Assembly (NCBI RefSeq): GCF_003725415.1
Contig: NZ_RJQC01000001.1
Span: 437,932 to 501,931, forward strand
From: Absicoccus porci
Lineage (GTDB): Bacteria > Bacillota_I > Bacilli_A > Erysipelotrichales > Erysipelotrichaceae
DNA length: 64,000 bases
Reading direction: 5' to 3'
Each line of letters starts with the position of its first letter. Positions within the stretch are counted from its first letter, which is position 1. The position numbers were made by a program, and so were the translations under genes. Below the pieces are notes generated by a model. That model searched no databases. It was given only the letters and a program-made list of their open reading frames with translations, and was not told the DNA's origin. Shown here one piece after another: positions 42,935 to 51,593 of the stretch.

Positions 42935-44692
42935 ATGGCGATTTCTCAAAATCTACAAGATAAATTGGCTTTATTGCCGGATCAGCCGGGTTGTTACATC
43001 ATGAAAGATGAAAAGGGAGAAATCTTATATGTGGGGAAAGCCAAGGTGTTGAAGAACCGTGTGCGTTCCTATTTTCATGGTGTCCATAATGAAAAAACAA
43101 CACGGTTGGTGAGTCATATTCGTGATTTTGAATTTATTGTGACAGATTCCGAAAAAGAATCATTATTATTGGAAATCAATTTAATTAAAAAACATCACCC
43201 TCCTTACAATATTATGTTGATGGATGATAAAAGTTATCCATATATTGTGATGACGCATGATGATTATTTTGCGGTCCGTTTAAGTCGACGTGTGACATCG
43301 AAAAAAGATACCTATTTTGGTCCGTATCCAAGTAGTGGAGCTGCCAATGAAATCGTAAAATTGATCAATACGCTTTGGCCAATTCGTAAATGCCGTACCA
43401 TTCCAAAACAGGTTTGTTTGTATTATCATATGCATCAATGTCTGGGTCCGTGTATCCATGAAGTGGATAAAGAACAAATGGCAACATATCGAAAAGAAAT
43501 CAGTGCTTTTTTAAAAGGGGATGCCGATGCCATCTTAAAACAATTACAGGAAAAAATGATGAAGGCAAGTGAAAACTTGCAGTTTGAGAAAGCACAAGAA
43601 TATCGAGATATGATTGTTTCAATCCATCATGTCATGGAAAAACAAATCATTGATTTTAAAGATCGAAAAGATCGCGATGTATTTGGATGGTATGAAGATA
43701 AAGGATATATTTCTCTACAAGGATTCTTTATTCGGGATGGGAAACTGTTGGGCCGGAATTTTACGGTCATGCCCATCTACGAAGAGACGATGGATGCGTT
43801 TGTGAGCTTTATCTTGCAGTATTATCAAAATAATGTGATTCCCAAAGAAATACTAGTACCCGAAGGGACGCCAACGGATATCTTAGAAGATACGTTAGGT
43901 GTTCATGTGTACATTCCGCAGCGTGGCGATAAAAAGACCTTGGTGGATTTAGTCTGCAAGAATGCGAAAACCGCCCATGAACAAAAATTTGAACTGGTTT
44001 TCCGTAAGCAACATGAATTGGATCAGGCCAATGAGCAATTGGCTTCAATTTTTCATGCACCTATCCATACGGTTGAATTGTTTGATAATAGTCATTTATC
44101 CGGTACATTCAATGTGAGTGGCTTGGTTGTTTTTGTGGATGGAAAACCCGATAAAAATCAATATCGCCATTATCATTTGGATACATATCGATCCGATTTA
44201 GATAGTATGAAAGAAGTGGTGTATCGACGGTATGTTCGCTTGTTGAAAGAACACAAACCAATGCCGGATTTACTGCTTGTGGATGGTGGTGCCCAACAAA
44301 TTGAAGCAGCCAAAGAAATACGCGACATGTTGGATCTGGATCTACGTATTGCAGGACTTGTCAAAGATGATAAACATAATACACGAGCGTTAATGAATGA
44401 TCAATTGGAAGAGATTCCGCTAAAGAAGGAGTCGAGTTTATTTTTCTTATTGACAAGAATGCAAGATGAAGTGCATCGATTTGCGATTTCTTATCATCGT
44501 AAATTACGAAATCAGGCTATGACCAAATCCATTTTAGATACGGTAGAAGGGATTGGTCCAGCGCGTAAAAAAGCATTGATGAAAACATTTAAAAGCATGA
44601 AACGAATGCGAGAAGCCAGCGTGGAAGAACTATCACAAGTTGTTCCTAAAGGGGTCGCACAAAGCTTATATGATAGGTTACATGAAGTATGA
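42935..44692 (+). CDS. uvrC: Excinuclease ABC subunit C
   Basis: A 585-residue nucleotide-excision-repair nuclease. The GIY-YIG domain has PGCYIMKDEKGEILYVGKAK (CYIM at about 19; ILYVGKAK at about 29). A UvrB-binding UVR motif lies at about 200-235. The RNase H-like 5'-incision domain has ELFDNSHLSGT (about 384) and LLLVDGGAQQ (about 448). Helix-hairpin-helix motifs occupy about 530-585 (GIGPARKKALMKTF). It has an aaggaaggg ribosome-binding site and lies 14 nt after mutS2. Confidence 0.94.
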   Translation: MAISQNLQDKLALLPDQPGCYIMKDEKGEILYVGKAKVLKNRVRSYFHGVHNEKTTRLVSHIRDFEFIVTDSEKESLLLEINLIKKHHPPYNIMLMDDKSYPYIVMTHDDYFAVRLSRRVTSKKDTYFGPYPSSGAANEIVKLINTLWPIRKCRTIPKQVCLYYHMHQCLGPCIHEVDKEQMATYRKEISAFLKGDADAILKQLQEKMMKASENLQFEKAQEYRDMIVSIHHVMEKQIIDFKDRKDRDVFGWYEDKGYISLQGFFIRDGKLLGRNFTVMPIYEETMDAFVSFILQYYQNNVIPKEILVPEGTPTDILEDTLGVHVYIPQRGDKKTLVDLVCKNAKTAHEQKFELVFRKQHELDQANEQLASIFHAPIHTVELFDNSHLSGTFNVSGLVVFVDGKPDKNQYRHYHLDTYRSDLDSMKEVVYRRYVRLLKEHKPMPDLLLVDGGAQQIEAAKEIRDMLDLDLRIAGLVKDDKHNTRALMNDQLEEIPLKKESSLFFLLTRMQDEVHRFAISYHRKLRNQAMTKSILDTVEGIGPARKKALMKTFKSMKRMREASVEELSQVVPKGVAQSLYDRLHEV

Positions 44693-44717
44693 TATAATGC
44701 ATGCGAGGTATTGAATA

Positions 44718-45764
44718 TTGGAACGAAACGTACTTTTTGCACGTATTCTATTGATCATTCTATGTGCTACATTGACAGGAGCTTGCTTCTATCAATTAAA
44801 TCAATCCTATGATCCTTTGGCTCGCTATCCTTATGCGACCGAAAAGAATCGTGCCACCATTTTAAAATACATGGATTCCCGTGACATTGATTATATTATT
44901 TCTCAACAAATCCGACCATCTGTATTTATGGATTTTATTAAGATTCCTGGGTTTAATATTCGTTTAGCCAATGAATATCACTTAGCAAAACAAACACAAG
45001 AAGAATCCAATGCATATATCGTGAACTTTGTGAATAAGTATTCTACATATTTTACGTCGAATGAATTAGAAGATTTATTGACATATTATACCTATGCGGA
45101 TTTAACCACTTTTTATGAGAATGATGCCACAACAACGAAAAAATTGACTCTGCAATCGGATCCTACGAATATGTATTTGGTCTTAAATACAAAGACATCG
45201 GTTTATCGTTATCAGCCAGCGAATTTGGTACAAGTAGATTCTATACAGATCCAATCGAATGTAGTCGATGATTGGAATGAGATGAAAGAAGCGTATAGTA
45301 GGATGTGGAATGGCGAAACATTAAGTGCGGTTTCTGGATATCAATTGTATGATACGATCAATGAATCGTATATGACTTTGGAAAATCAATATGGCGAAAC
45401 GGTTTTAGATCGGTTTCAATTGCCAGCTGGCCAAAATGAGACACAATTGGGATATACCATTCAATTGATCAATCCACAAGATTGGATCGATGCTTGTCAA
45501 AAAAATCAAAATGAAGATGGAACATACAATTATGAAAATGCCATCAAATCATTGTCTCAATCCCAACAAAATCAAATTGTATGGTTGGAAGAAAATGCCT
45601 ATCATTATGGGTTTGTGATTCGTTATCCAGAAGACAAGGCCGATAAAACGAAGATGGCATATCAGCCTTTTGTATTGCGCTATGTTGGTCGGAAAGCAGC
45701 CAATAAAATGTGGAAAGACCATTTATCAATGGAAGAAATGGATTTTGAAGAATATCAAGAGTAG
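44718..45764 (+). CDS. VanY-fold pseudo-carboxypeptidase (catalytic residues lost)
   Basis: A 348-residue membrane-anchored protein. From TTG 44718 (gcgagg 9 nt upstream) there is a membrane segment at about 9-27 and a 180-residue extracellular region. The C-terminal domain is clearly aligned with the VanY domain of the gene at 6127-7293: VSGYQLYDTI for NSAYRSYTQQ, then ETQLGYTIQL, ENAYHYGFVIRYPEDK and QPFVLRYVGRKAANK. The zinc ligands and catalytic acid are gone: SEHxxGxxxD has become NETxxGxxxQ, and EPWHYRYVG has become QPFVLRYVG. It should not hydrolyse D-Ala-D-Ala, but may bind it. A TGA-TATAAT -10 (44690-44698) overlaps the uvrC stop. Confidence 0.8.
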   Translation: MERNVLFARILLIILCATLTGACFYQLNQSYDPLARYPYATEKNRATILKYMDSRDIDYIISQQIRPSVFMDFIKIPGFNIRLANEYHLAKQTQEESNAYIVNFVNKYSTYFTSNELEDLLTYYTYADLTTFYENDATTTKKLTLQSDPTNMYLVLNTKTSVYRYQPANLVQVDSIQIQSNVVDDWNEMKEAYSRMWNGETLSAVSGYQLYDTINESYMTLENQYGETVLDRFQLPAGQNETQLGYTIQLINPQDWIDACQKNQNEDGTYNYENAIKSLSQSQQNQIVWLEENAYHYGFVIRYPEDKADKTKMAYQPFVLRYVGRKAANKMWKDHLSMEEMDFEEYQE

Positions 45765-45773
45765 GAGGAAATG

Positions 45774-46235
45774 ATGCGTATCATTGTAGCCAGTGATTCT
45801 CATGGACATAATGAGATTTTGGATACCATATATGATCAACATCCTGAAGCAAGCTTGTTTCTGCATTGTGGTGATCTATGTGATGATCCAAGAAATTATC
45901 CAAATTGGTTATTTGTGTTAGGAAATAATGATTTTTGGGGTGAATTTCCGAATCGTAGGATTCTTTCAGTTGGCACCCATCGTTTATTTATGGAACATTC
46001 GCATCGTTGTTCTTTTTTTCATCGAGAAGATGACTTAGTGCGTTTAGCGAAAGGACATGCGTGTGACATTGTTTGTTTTGGTCACACGCATCGTAGTTAT
46101 ATTGAAAAAAGAAAAGGTGTTTTTTTATTAAATCCAGGTTCAACTTGGATGTCTCGTGATGGCAATCCGCCTAGTTATGCGATCTTGGATGTCGATACGA
46201 GTATTTCGGCACAGATTGTTTTTCTTGATCAATAA
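45774..46235 (+). CDS. YfcE/MJ0936-family metallophosphoesterase
   Basis: A 153-residue calcineurin-like phosphodiesterase. Metal-binding blocks are IVASDSHGH (D and H at about 7-10), FLHCGDLCDD (D at about 35), VLGNNDFWG (N at about 50), MEHSHR and CFGHTHRS (about 105). The natural substrate is unknown. ATG 45774 is preferred over 45771 because taggagg ends 5 nt before it. It is probably co-transcribed with the upstream pseudo-VanY gene; its 3' end overlaps the convergent B3/B4 gene by 7 bp. Confidence 0.87.
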   Translation: MRIIVASDSHGHNEILDTIYDQHPEASLFLHCGDLCDDPRNYPNWLFVLGNNDFWGEFPNRRILSVGTHRLFMEHSHRCSFFHREDDLVRLAKGHACDIVCFGHTHRSYIEKRKGVFLLNPGSTWMSRDGNPPSYAILDVDTSISAQIVFLDQ

Positions 46236-46900
46236 ATGATCTGTCCTTGTCCACCACAGAATTGGGTTACACGATCGATAAGCTTTTGTGCCGTTTCATC
46301 TAGTAAAGAAGAAGGTGTAACTTCATTGCCTTGAATGATAAAATATATGTTTTTAGAATTTTCATCAACCAATGTTTTATTGACCTGACGTATTTCTAAA
46401 TGGCAAATGATCTCACTGGAGTCATCGATATAACTGTATTCACCAGCCTTTACCGGTTGTGGTTCATTGGAACCAAGCGGAATAAATCGTTCGGTACCAT
46501 CTTGTATTCGTAAAGTGACGTTGCCGTCGATCTTATCAATATCATGCGCACCAAGAGCTAATTCGGTATCAGTAGAAATGATGTTGTAGATATCCACCAA
46601 TTTATTGATAGAAGGAAGGTCATTGCGTTTTTGAATCAATTTGATCAAAGTTTCCGATGCCGGGGGATTCTTGCGACGACGAACCCCTACCTGATCATGT
46701 AAGGTATAAAAGCCTTGAACAATAGGTTCTTGTTTAGCATTGATGCCTTCATATTTTTTCTGAAGTTGTTGGATGGCTTCTTTTCGATAGGCAAGATACT
46801 CCGGTGAAATTGTTGTGTTATCGATGCCTTCGATTACAACAGCTTTTACTTTAACACCTAGATCCAATACTTCCTGTGTAACGTTAAATTGAAATCTCAT
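46229..46900 (-). CDS. B3/B4 tRNA-binding-domain protein
   Basis: A 223-residue stand-alone B3/B4 domain, the fold used in the beta subunit of Phe-tRNA synthetase for editing. Blocks are VQGFYTLHDQVGVRRRKNPPASETLIKLI (VGVRRRKNPPASE at about 72), SINKLVDIYNIIS (about 97) and GAHDIDKIDG (about 117). Stand-alone members are thought to trans-edit or bind tRNA; substrate unknown. An aaggaggtgat Shine-Dalgarno precedes the ATG. Confidence 0.85.
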   Translation of the reverse strand: MRFQFNVTQEVLDLGVKVKAVVIEGIDNTTISPEYLAYRKEAIQQLQKKYEGINAKQEPIVQGFYTLHDQVGVRRRKNPPASETLIKLIQKRNDLPSINKLVDIYNIISTDTELALGAHDIDKIDGNVTLRIQDGTERFIPLGSNEPQPVKAGEYSYIDDSSEIICHLEIRQVNKTLVDENSKNIYFIIQGNEVTPSSLLDETAQKLIDRVTQFCGGQGQIIY

Positions 46901-46993
46901 GTAGTATCACCTCCTTATTATCGTATCGAGAAAGGTTACAAAGGGGAACTAGAAGTATTTGATAGTGGACATTAATAAAATTTATAGAATATG

Positions 46994-47021
46994 CAATTAT
47001 CAACAAGATAATTGTTTTTTT
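46994..47021 (+). terminator. Orphan plus-strand terminator
   Basis: caattatc (46994-47001) pairs with gataattg (47007-47014) followed by seven Ts, oriented for plus-strand transcription. No plus-strand gene ends nearby; the closest one upstream ends at 46235. It may end an unannotated small or antisense RNA. Confidence 0.6.
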
Positions 47022-47027
47022 ATCCAA

Positions 47028-47062
47028 ATAAAAATGGCTCTAACATCTCTGTTAGAGTCATC
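47028..47062 (-). terminator. Terminator after InlB-repeat surface protein gene
   Basis: ctctaaca (47038-47045) pairs with tgttagag (47050-47057). On the minus strand it is followed by ccatttttatt. Confidence 0.7.
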
Positions 47063-47067
47063 ATTCA

Positions 47068-48132
47068 TTATTGATTTCGTTTTTTAAGAATTGGAAGTCC
47101 CAGTGCACCAAGGGCAGAAATCAAAGCAGCACCTATCAATGATCCACTATGATTAGCAACACCGGTATCAACACTTGAAACATCTGTACTCGTTTGTGTT
47201 GTGGTTGTTGTAGAAGAAGTGTTTGTGGCACTCATTTTGGCATTTGGTGATGTCATATTGGCAGTTGTTGATGATGCAGTATTGGAACTCGTCGAAGGTG
47301 TTGTTTTTGTATTATCCACACTTTGAGCTGGAGTAACGGTTAAAGTACCATCTACTTCACAATCAACCATTAATGGACCGGTTAAAACTTCTTTAGGGTA
47401 TCCATAAACAATATGTAAATTAAATGGTTGCCCAACAGGTAGACTTTCCAAATAAGATGGCTGGATCTGGATTATCGTACCATCATTAAAATAATTATCA
47501 TAAAAATCATACCCATCCATGTTTCCATTATTTACATTAATATATGAATATTTGTAGTCATCTGTATTTAATACCTTACCATTGATAGAAAGAGTATAGA
47601 AATTTCCATGTACACTATTGATTTTGATTGTCAATGGGGTGTTAGAACCCTTGGTCCATTTTTGATCTTTGCCATTAGTGATGCGATAGTCAGCTTTCCA
47701 AGCTGCATAACATGCTAAGTCACCTTTCACGTTGGCTGGAATACTATTTGTTCTATGCATATCACCATCAATAAAATAAATCCATCCATTAAACTTCATA
47801 CCATCTTTTTTCAATACTGGAAGAGGAGTCTCCTTTCCAGATGTGTAATTTGTCATTTTTGGTACAGTTACTCCAGGCATCGAATTATCCAAAGTAAGTG
47901 AATACGTTTTTTGTTCATCCTCTGTTTGTACAGGTGTAGCACTGACATTTGGATTCTCTTCATTAACAACTGGTGTTGTTTCATCGGTTGTTGTTTCTTG
48001 TGTTGTTTGTTCTGCTTTTATTTCATCGGTAGGTGTTATTTCATCTGCTAGAATCTTTGTAGCTGGTGTTAAACCAAATAACAATGCAGCAGCTGCCGCC
48101 GCATATAATGCATGGCAAGTTTTCTTCTCCAT
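47068..48132 (-). CDS. Cell-surface protein with InlB-type repeat and C-terminal anchor
   Basis: A 354-residue secreted protein. A signal peptide (about 1-30, ending near KILADE) is followed by a Thr/Glu-rich linker (about 31-75). One Listeria-Bacteroides (InlB B) repeat lies at about 76-150 (FNGWIYFIDGD, CYAAW), and a further beta-rich domain at about 150-262 is unrecognised. A Ser/Thr-rich stalk (about 265-320) precedes a sorting-type tail: SSVDTGVANHSG, a hydrophobic stretch and LKKRNQ. The tail lacks a canonical LPxTG. The ribosome-binding site is weak. The function is presumably adhesion or wall display. Confidence 0.75.
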   Translation of the reverse strand: MEKKTCHALYAAAAAALLFGLTPATKILADEITPTDEIKAEQTTQETTTDETTPVVNEENPNVSATPVQTEDEQKTYSLTLDNSMPGVTVPKMTNYTSGKETPLPVLKKDGMKFNGWIYFIDGDMHRTNSIPANVKGDLACYAAWKADYRITNGKDQKWTKGSNTPLTIKINSVHGNFYTLSINGKVLNTDDYKYSYINVNNGNMDGYDFYDNYFNDGTIIQIQPSYLESLPVGQPFNLHIVYGYPKEVLTGPLMVDCEVDGTLTVTPAQSVDNTKTTPSTSSNTASSTTANMTSPNAKMSATNTSSTTTTTQTSTDVSSVDTGVANHSGSLIGAALISALGALGLPILKKRNQ

Positions 48133-48612
48133 TTCATTAACCTACCTAAAATATTACTTATACTTAAAATATAGTATAGACGAATGCATATTTCAACTTG
48201 TTTTAAAAGGATAAATGGCCATTAAAAATTACTTAAACGAGGAAAGAAGAAAAAATGTCATAGAAAAGAGAAGAAAGAAATATATTTGCAGAGAATGAAT
48301 TGGTTTTGTAATAAAATAATAAATAAGAATAAATTGTTGATGATTAGTCAGAATGATAGATTCATTTATAATTAAAGTGCTAAGAATTTCAATAAATAAA
48401 TAGTATTGGTGTATAATTGTAGTGCCTTGGACGAAATTCTTGCATGTAATAAAACATTTCTAATTAGAAAAAATGGATGTAAGAAATAAATGGAATCTAT
48501 TCGAATCACTTAAAAAGGTTTACTTAGATAATGACTTGCAGTATGAATGTTTGGCTTCGAATGGAGCAAATAAGAAAAATAGATGATATTGTACGGCGTT
48601 TGTACGGCACCA
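48133..48612. other. AT-rich gene-free region
   Basis: No supported gene. It holds the upstream region of the minus-strand surface-protein gene, where TATACT near 48171-48178 (minus strand) is a possible -10, then about 400 bp of purine-rich sequence with frequent stops in all frames. At its right edge ttgtacggc occurs twice (48589-48597 and 48600-48608), just before the tRNA terminator. It may be a decayed insertion, but no ends were found. Confidence 0.45.
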
Positions 48613-48618
48613 AAATAA

Positions 48619-48641
48619 AAACCCCTTTACATAAAGGGGTT
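48619..48641 (-). terminator. Terminator after tRNA-Arg
   Basis: aacccctt(t) (48620-48628) pairs with aaaggggtt (48633-48641). On the minus strand it is followed by tttttattttgg. Confidence 0.88.
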
Positions 48642-48652
48642 AATGGATAGAA

Positions 48653-48729
48653 TGGCGTCCTGGGAGGGATTCGAACCCCCGACCGATCGCTTAGAAGGCG
48701 ATTGCTCTATCCAACTGAGCTACCAAGAC
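48653..48729 (-). tRNA. tRNA-Arg (anticodon TCT)
   Basis: A 77-nt cloverleaf on the minus strand. The acceptor GTCTTGG pairs with CCAGGAC, discriminator G and an encoded CCA. The D stem is GCTC/GAGC, the anticodon stem ATCGC/GCGAT with loop CTTCTAA (anticodon TCT, reads AGA), and the T arm GGGGG-TTCGAAT-CCCTC. A promoter and terminator flank it. Confidence 0.96.
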
Positions 48730-48738
48730 AGCTAACAC

Positions 48739-48767
48739 ATTATAACAAATCTATTATAGAATATCAA
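48739..48767 (-). promoter_or_regulatory. Promoter of tRNA-Arg
   Basis: On the minus strand TTGATA (48767-48762), 17 nt, TATAAT (48744-48739). The predicted +1 is near 48732, 3 nt before the mature tRNA. It occupies nearly all the space before the divergent InlB-repeat gene. Confidence 0.85.
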
Positions 48768-48780
48768 TGGGGAATCGGGT

Positions 48781-49539
48781 ATGAAAAAAGAAGGATATCA
48801 ATTTGTGGGATGGTATGTGGATCCAGAATGCACAAAGCAGATCAATCCAGCTGCAGAGTTGCCAAAGATCACAAAACTCTATCCCAAATGGGCACCAGTT
48901 TGGTACCCGATACATTATAAAATGAATGGTGGTATGAATTCACGACTGAATCCACGATATACCAGTTGTGAATCACCAGCTTATGTCTTGTATCCACCGC
49001 AGAAAAAAGATCAGGTATTTGTAGGATGGACATATGATGGAGAACCAACGGATGTTGTACCAGCAAAGCCACATGGATCGGTCACAATAGAAGCACATTT
49101 TGTGGATCCTTGTATCGTTTCGTTTGAAACATTTGGAGGACGACCAATTGACCCCCTGGAAGTGGCACAGGATGGTTTTATCCATTCTTTACCAGTCGCT
49201 AAACAAAGTGGTTATACATTTGAAGGGTGGTACTGGGATGAACAATTTTTATTTCCTTTTCATATAAGTCAACAAATCAATAATTCGTGTACATTATATG
49301 CAAAGATGACTAAAAATGAATATCCAATCACTTACGATACACAAGGTGGTTATTCGGCACGAAGTAATCCGGATCATTATTGTTTTGATGATCCAACAAT
49401 TTTACTAAAGCCAGCGAAAAAGAAGGGATATGTATTTGATGGATGGTATGATCAGATTGGTCGGAAACATGATTTTATTCGCCATCATTCGTTGGGACCA
49501 TTACATTTAGTTGCACGGTTTCATCATATTGATTCTTAA
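48781..49539 (+). CDS. InlB-repeat protein, 5'-truncated, no signal peptide
   Basis: A 252-residue protein made of three to four Listeria-Bacteroides (InlB B/Flg_new) repeats. Repeat hallmarks are GYQFVGWYVD (about 5), YPIHYKMNGGMNS then VFVGWTYDG (about 73), GYTFEGWYWD (about 143) and YPITYDTQGG then GYVFDGWYD (about 222). The protein begins in mid-repeat, with no signal peptide, stalk or anchor. An in-frame stop lies 24 nt before ATG 48781 and the tRNA-Arg promoter lies just upstream. It is therefore probably the 3' fragment of a larger surface-protein gene; a weak gggg-type site leaves translation possible. Confidence 0.6.
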   Translation: MKKEGYQFVGWYVDPECTKQINPAAELPKITKLYPKWAPVWYPIHYKMNGGMNSRLNPRYTSCESPAYVLYPPQKKDQVFVGWTYDGEPTDVVPAKPHGSVTIEAHFVDPCIVSFETFGGRPIDPLEVAQDGFIHSLPVAKQSGYTFEGWYWDEQFLFPFHISQQINNSCTLYAKMTKNEYPITYDTQGGYSARSNPDHYCFDDPTILLKPAKKKGYVFDGWYDQIGRKHDFIRHHSLGPLHLVARFHHIDS

Positions 49540-49582
49540 AAGACAGTATGATAAAATTAGTATGTTTCGCTAGGAGGATTTG

Positions 49583-50311
49583 GTGAATCTATATTATCAA
49601 GCACTTATACAAGAAATTCATGAATTGATGGCACAGGAGAAATATGATTTGGCTCTCGATAAGGTACAAGCTGAATTGGATTTACCCTACGTTCCACAAC
49701 CCGAATTGGATGTATTAGAAGCATATAAAGAGGAATGTTTGACACACATTGACAAACCCGTTCCTCATCATGAAATCGAAGTTTTGATTCATGGCAATAT
49801 GGAGCAACAAGAAGCTGCGGTTGCGATGATGGGTGATATGAATCTTTGGAATATGCATGATGAAGTGCAATTCTTATTGGATTCCGATGTCCTGCTGAAT
49901 GAAATCAAGGGAGAATTGATTGAGCATTTAATGGCTCAAAAGATTGATACACCCTATACAATGAAAAAATCCGGATTGGAACTGACTTTTGTGCCTAGTT
50001 TGATCATTCCTAAAGAAGATGATCAAACACTCATTCAAATCAATCAATTATTTATCGATTGGTTTGCGAATGATAATCCGACTTTCTATCAATTCTGTAC
50101 ACGTCTTTTAGAACAAGAAATGTTAGAAAACCGGCCATTTGATTTTATGGATCAAGATCCCAAACCGATTGCGAAAGCGATTGTACGTTTGGTTGCAGAA
50201 GCATTTGGACAATCCGATGAATTTAAGTTGTTTGTTACCCAAAAACAATTGGGTGAGATAGCGGATATACCGCTCATGATTGAAAGTCGAGGAGAACAAA
50301 ATGAAAAGTAG
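49583..50311 (+). CDS. DUF3196-like helical protein upstream of trigger factor
   Basis: A 242-residue acidic, wholly helical soluble protein, apparently of the DUF3196 type found in Mollicutes and relatives (TPR-like). The opening helix is NLYYQALIQEIHELMAQEKYDLALDKV (YDLALDKV at about 20), followed by EEQ-rich helices. No catalytic motif is seen. The GTG at 49583 has aggaggattt upstream. It overlaps tig by 11 bp, so a role in protein folding or ribosome work is possible but is only contextual. Confidence 0.72.
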   Translation: MNLYYQALIQEIHELMAQEKYDLALDKVQAELDLPYVPQPELDVLEAYKEECLTHIDKPVPHHEIEVLIHGNMEQQEAAVAMMGDMNLWNMHDEVQFLLDSDVLLNEIKGELIEHLMAQKIDTPYTMKKSGLELTFVPSLIIPKEDDQTLIQINQLFIDWFANDNPTFYQFCTRLLEQEMLENRPFDFMDQDPKPIAKAIVRLVAEAFGQSDEFKLFVTQKQLGEIADIPLMIESRGEQNEK

Positions 50312-51578
50312 TTGGACATTGAAAGAACATTCAGAAGGTGTTTTGGAAGTTATCGTGGATGGTGATGTTTGGACAAAAGCCCAAAAACATGCATTTCAAT
50401 ATTTTAAGAAAAATATCACAATGAAAGGTTTCCGTCCTGGACAAGTACCAGAAGCTTTATTAAAGAAACAAATTTCAAAAGAAGCTATTTATGAACAAGC
50501 TGTTGAAAATATTGCGAATACAGTATTGGCACAAGCTGTTCAAGAACAAAAGTTGGAATTAGTAGCACGTCCTACATTGGACTACAAAGATGCAAGTGAT
50601 GAATCTGTAACATTGGATTTTAACTGTGTTGTAGAACCAGAAGTTACTTTAGGAGAATATAAAGGATTAGATATTCATAAAGATGAAGTAGAAGTAACCG
50701 ATGAAGATGTTGATAAAGAATTAGAACGAGTACAAGATCGTTATGCTGACTGGGTATTACGTGAAGAAGGCGAAGCAGCTGTCGAAGGTGACCAAGTTGT
50801 GATCGACTTTGTTGGTAAAAAAGATGGTGAAGCTTTTGAAGGTGGTTCTGGTGAGAATTATCCATTGGAATTGGGTTCTCAATCTTTCATCCCAGGTTTT
50901 GAAGATCAATTGATTGGTGTGAAGACAGGTGATGTAAAAGATGTAAATGTTACATTCCCTGAAGATTATCAAGCCAAAGATCTTGCTGGACAAGATGCTG
51001 TATTTACAGTAACTGTTCATGACATCAAATATAAAGAACGTCCGGAAATTAATGATGATTTGATCAAACAATTAAAACGTGATGGTGTTGAAACGGTAGA
51101 AAAATTCAAAGAAGTCACAAAAGAAGATCTTACGAAAGAGCGTGAACGTCAAGCTGAAGACAAATTTACTTCTGAAGTAATCAAGGCAGCTAGTGATAAT
51201 GCAACCGTAGATATTCCAACTGTTATGATTGAAAATGAAGTCGATAGTGAATATCAACAATTTGTACAACGTATGCAACAATCTGGCTTTACCGTTGAAC
51301 AATATTATCAAGCAACTGGACAGACAGAAGAAGATATGAAAGCACAGATGCGTCCAGAAGCAACGGATCGTGTAAAGAACTCTTTGGTTCTACAAGCTAT
51401 TGTAAAGGCTGAAAATATCGAGATTTCACAAGAAGATGTTGATAAAGAATACAAAGAAATGTCTGAATTGTACAAGATGGATGTCAATCAAATCAAACAA
51501 TTGCTTCCAGCTTATCAAGTAAGAGCAGATCTTGCACAACAGAAAGCGTTAGAATTGATTAAGACTTCTGTAAAGTAG
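50301..51578 (+). CDS. tig: Trigger factor (ribosome-associated chaperone)
   Basis: A 425-residue folding chaperone with peptidyl-prolyl isomerase activity. The N-terminal ribosome-binding domain has the signature GFRPGQVPEALLKK (about 43-56). The FKBP domain spans about 150-240 (DQVVIDFVGKKDGEAFEGG; FIPGFEDQLIG). The C-terminal helical arms end in LEL(I)KTSVK. ATG 50301 with gaggaga is used. It is followed by a terminator and lon. Confidence 0.94.
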   Translation: MKSSWTLKEHSEGVLEVIVDGDVWTKAQKHAFQYFKKNITMKGFRPGQVPEALLKKQISKEAIYEQAVENIANTVLAQAVQEQKLELVARPTLDYKDASDESVTLDFNCVVEPEVTLGEYKGLDIHKDEVEVTDEDVDKELERVQDRYADWVLREEGEAAVEGDQVVIDFVGKKDGEAFEGGSGENYPLELGSQSFIPGFEDQLIGVKTGDVKDVNVTFPEDYQAKDLAGQDAVFTVTVHDIKYKERPEINDDLIKQLKRDGVETVEKFKEVTKEDLTKERERQAEDKFTSEVIKAASDNATVDIPTVMIENEVDSEYQQFVQRMQQSGFTVEQYYQATGQTEEDMKAQMRPEATDRVKNSLVLQAIVKAENIEISQEDVDKEYKEMSELYKMDVNQIKQLLPAYQVRADLAQQKALELIKTSVK

Positions 51579-51593
51579 TAAAATAAATATGTA

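Noticed and set aside
46901..48652. Genomic island inserted at the tRNA-Arg 3' end
   Set aside because: No integrase gene and no second copy of the tRNA 3' sequence were found in the window; only the ttgtacggc doublet hints at it.
48702..48920. Plus-strand 72-codon open frame overlapping tRNA-Arg
   Set aside because: It runs antisense through the tRNA and out of frame with the InlB repeats; it is a shadow frame.
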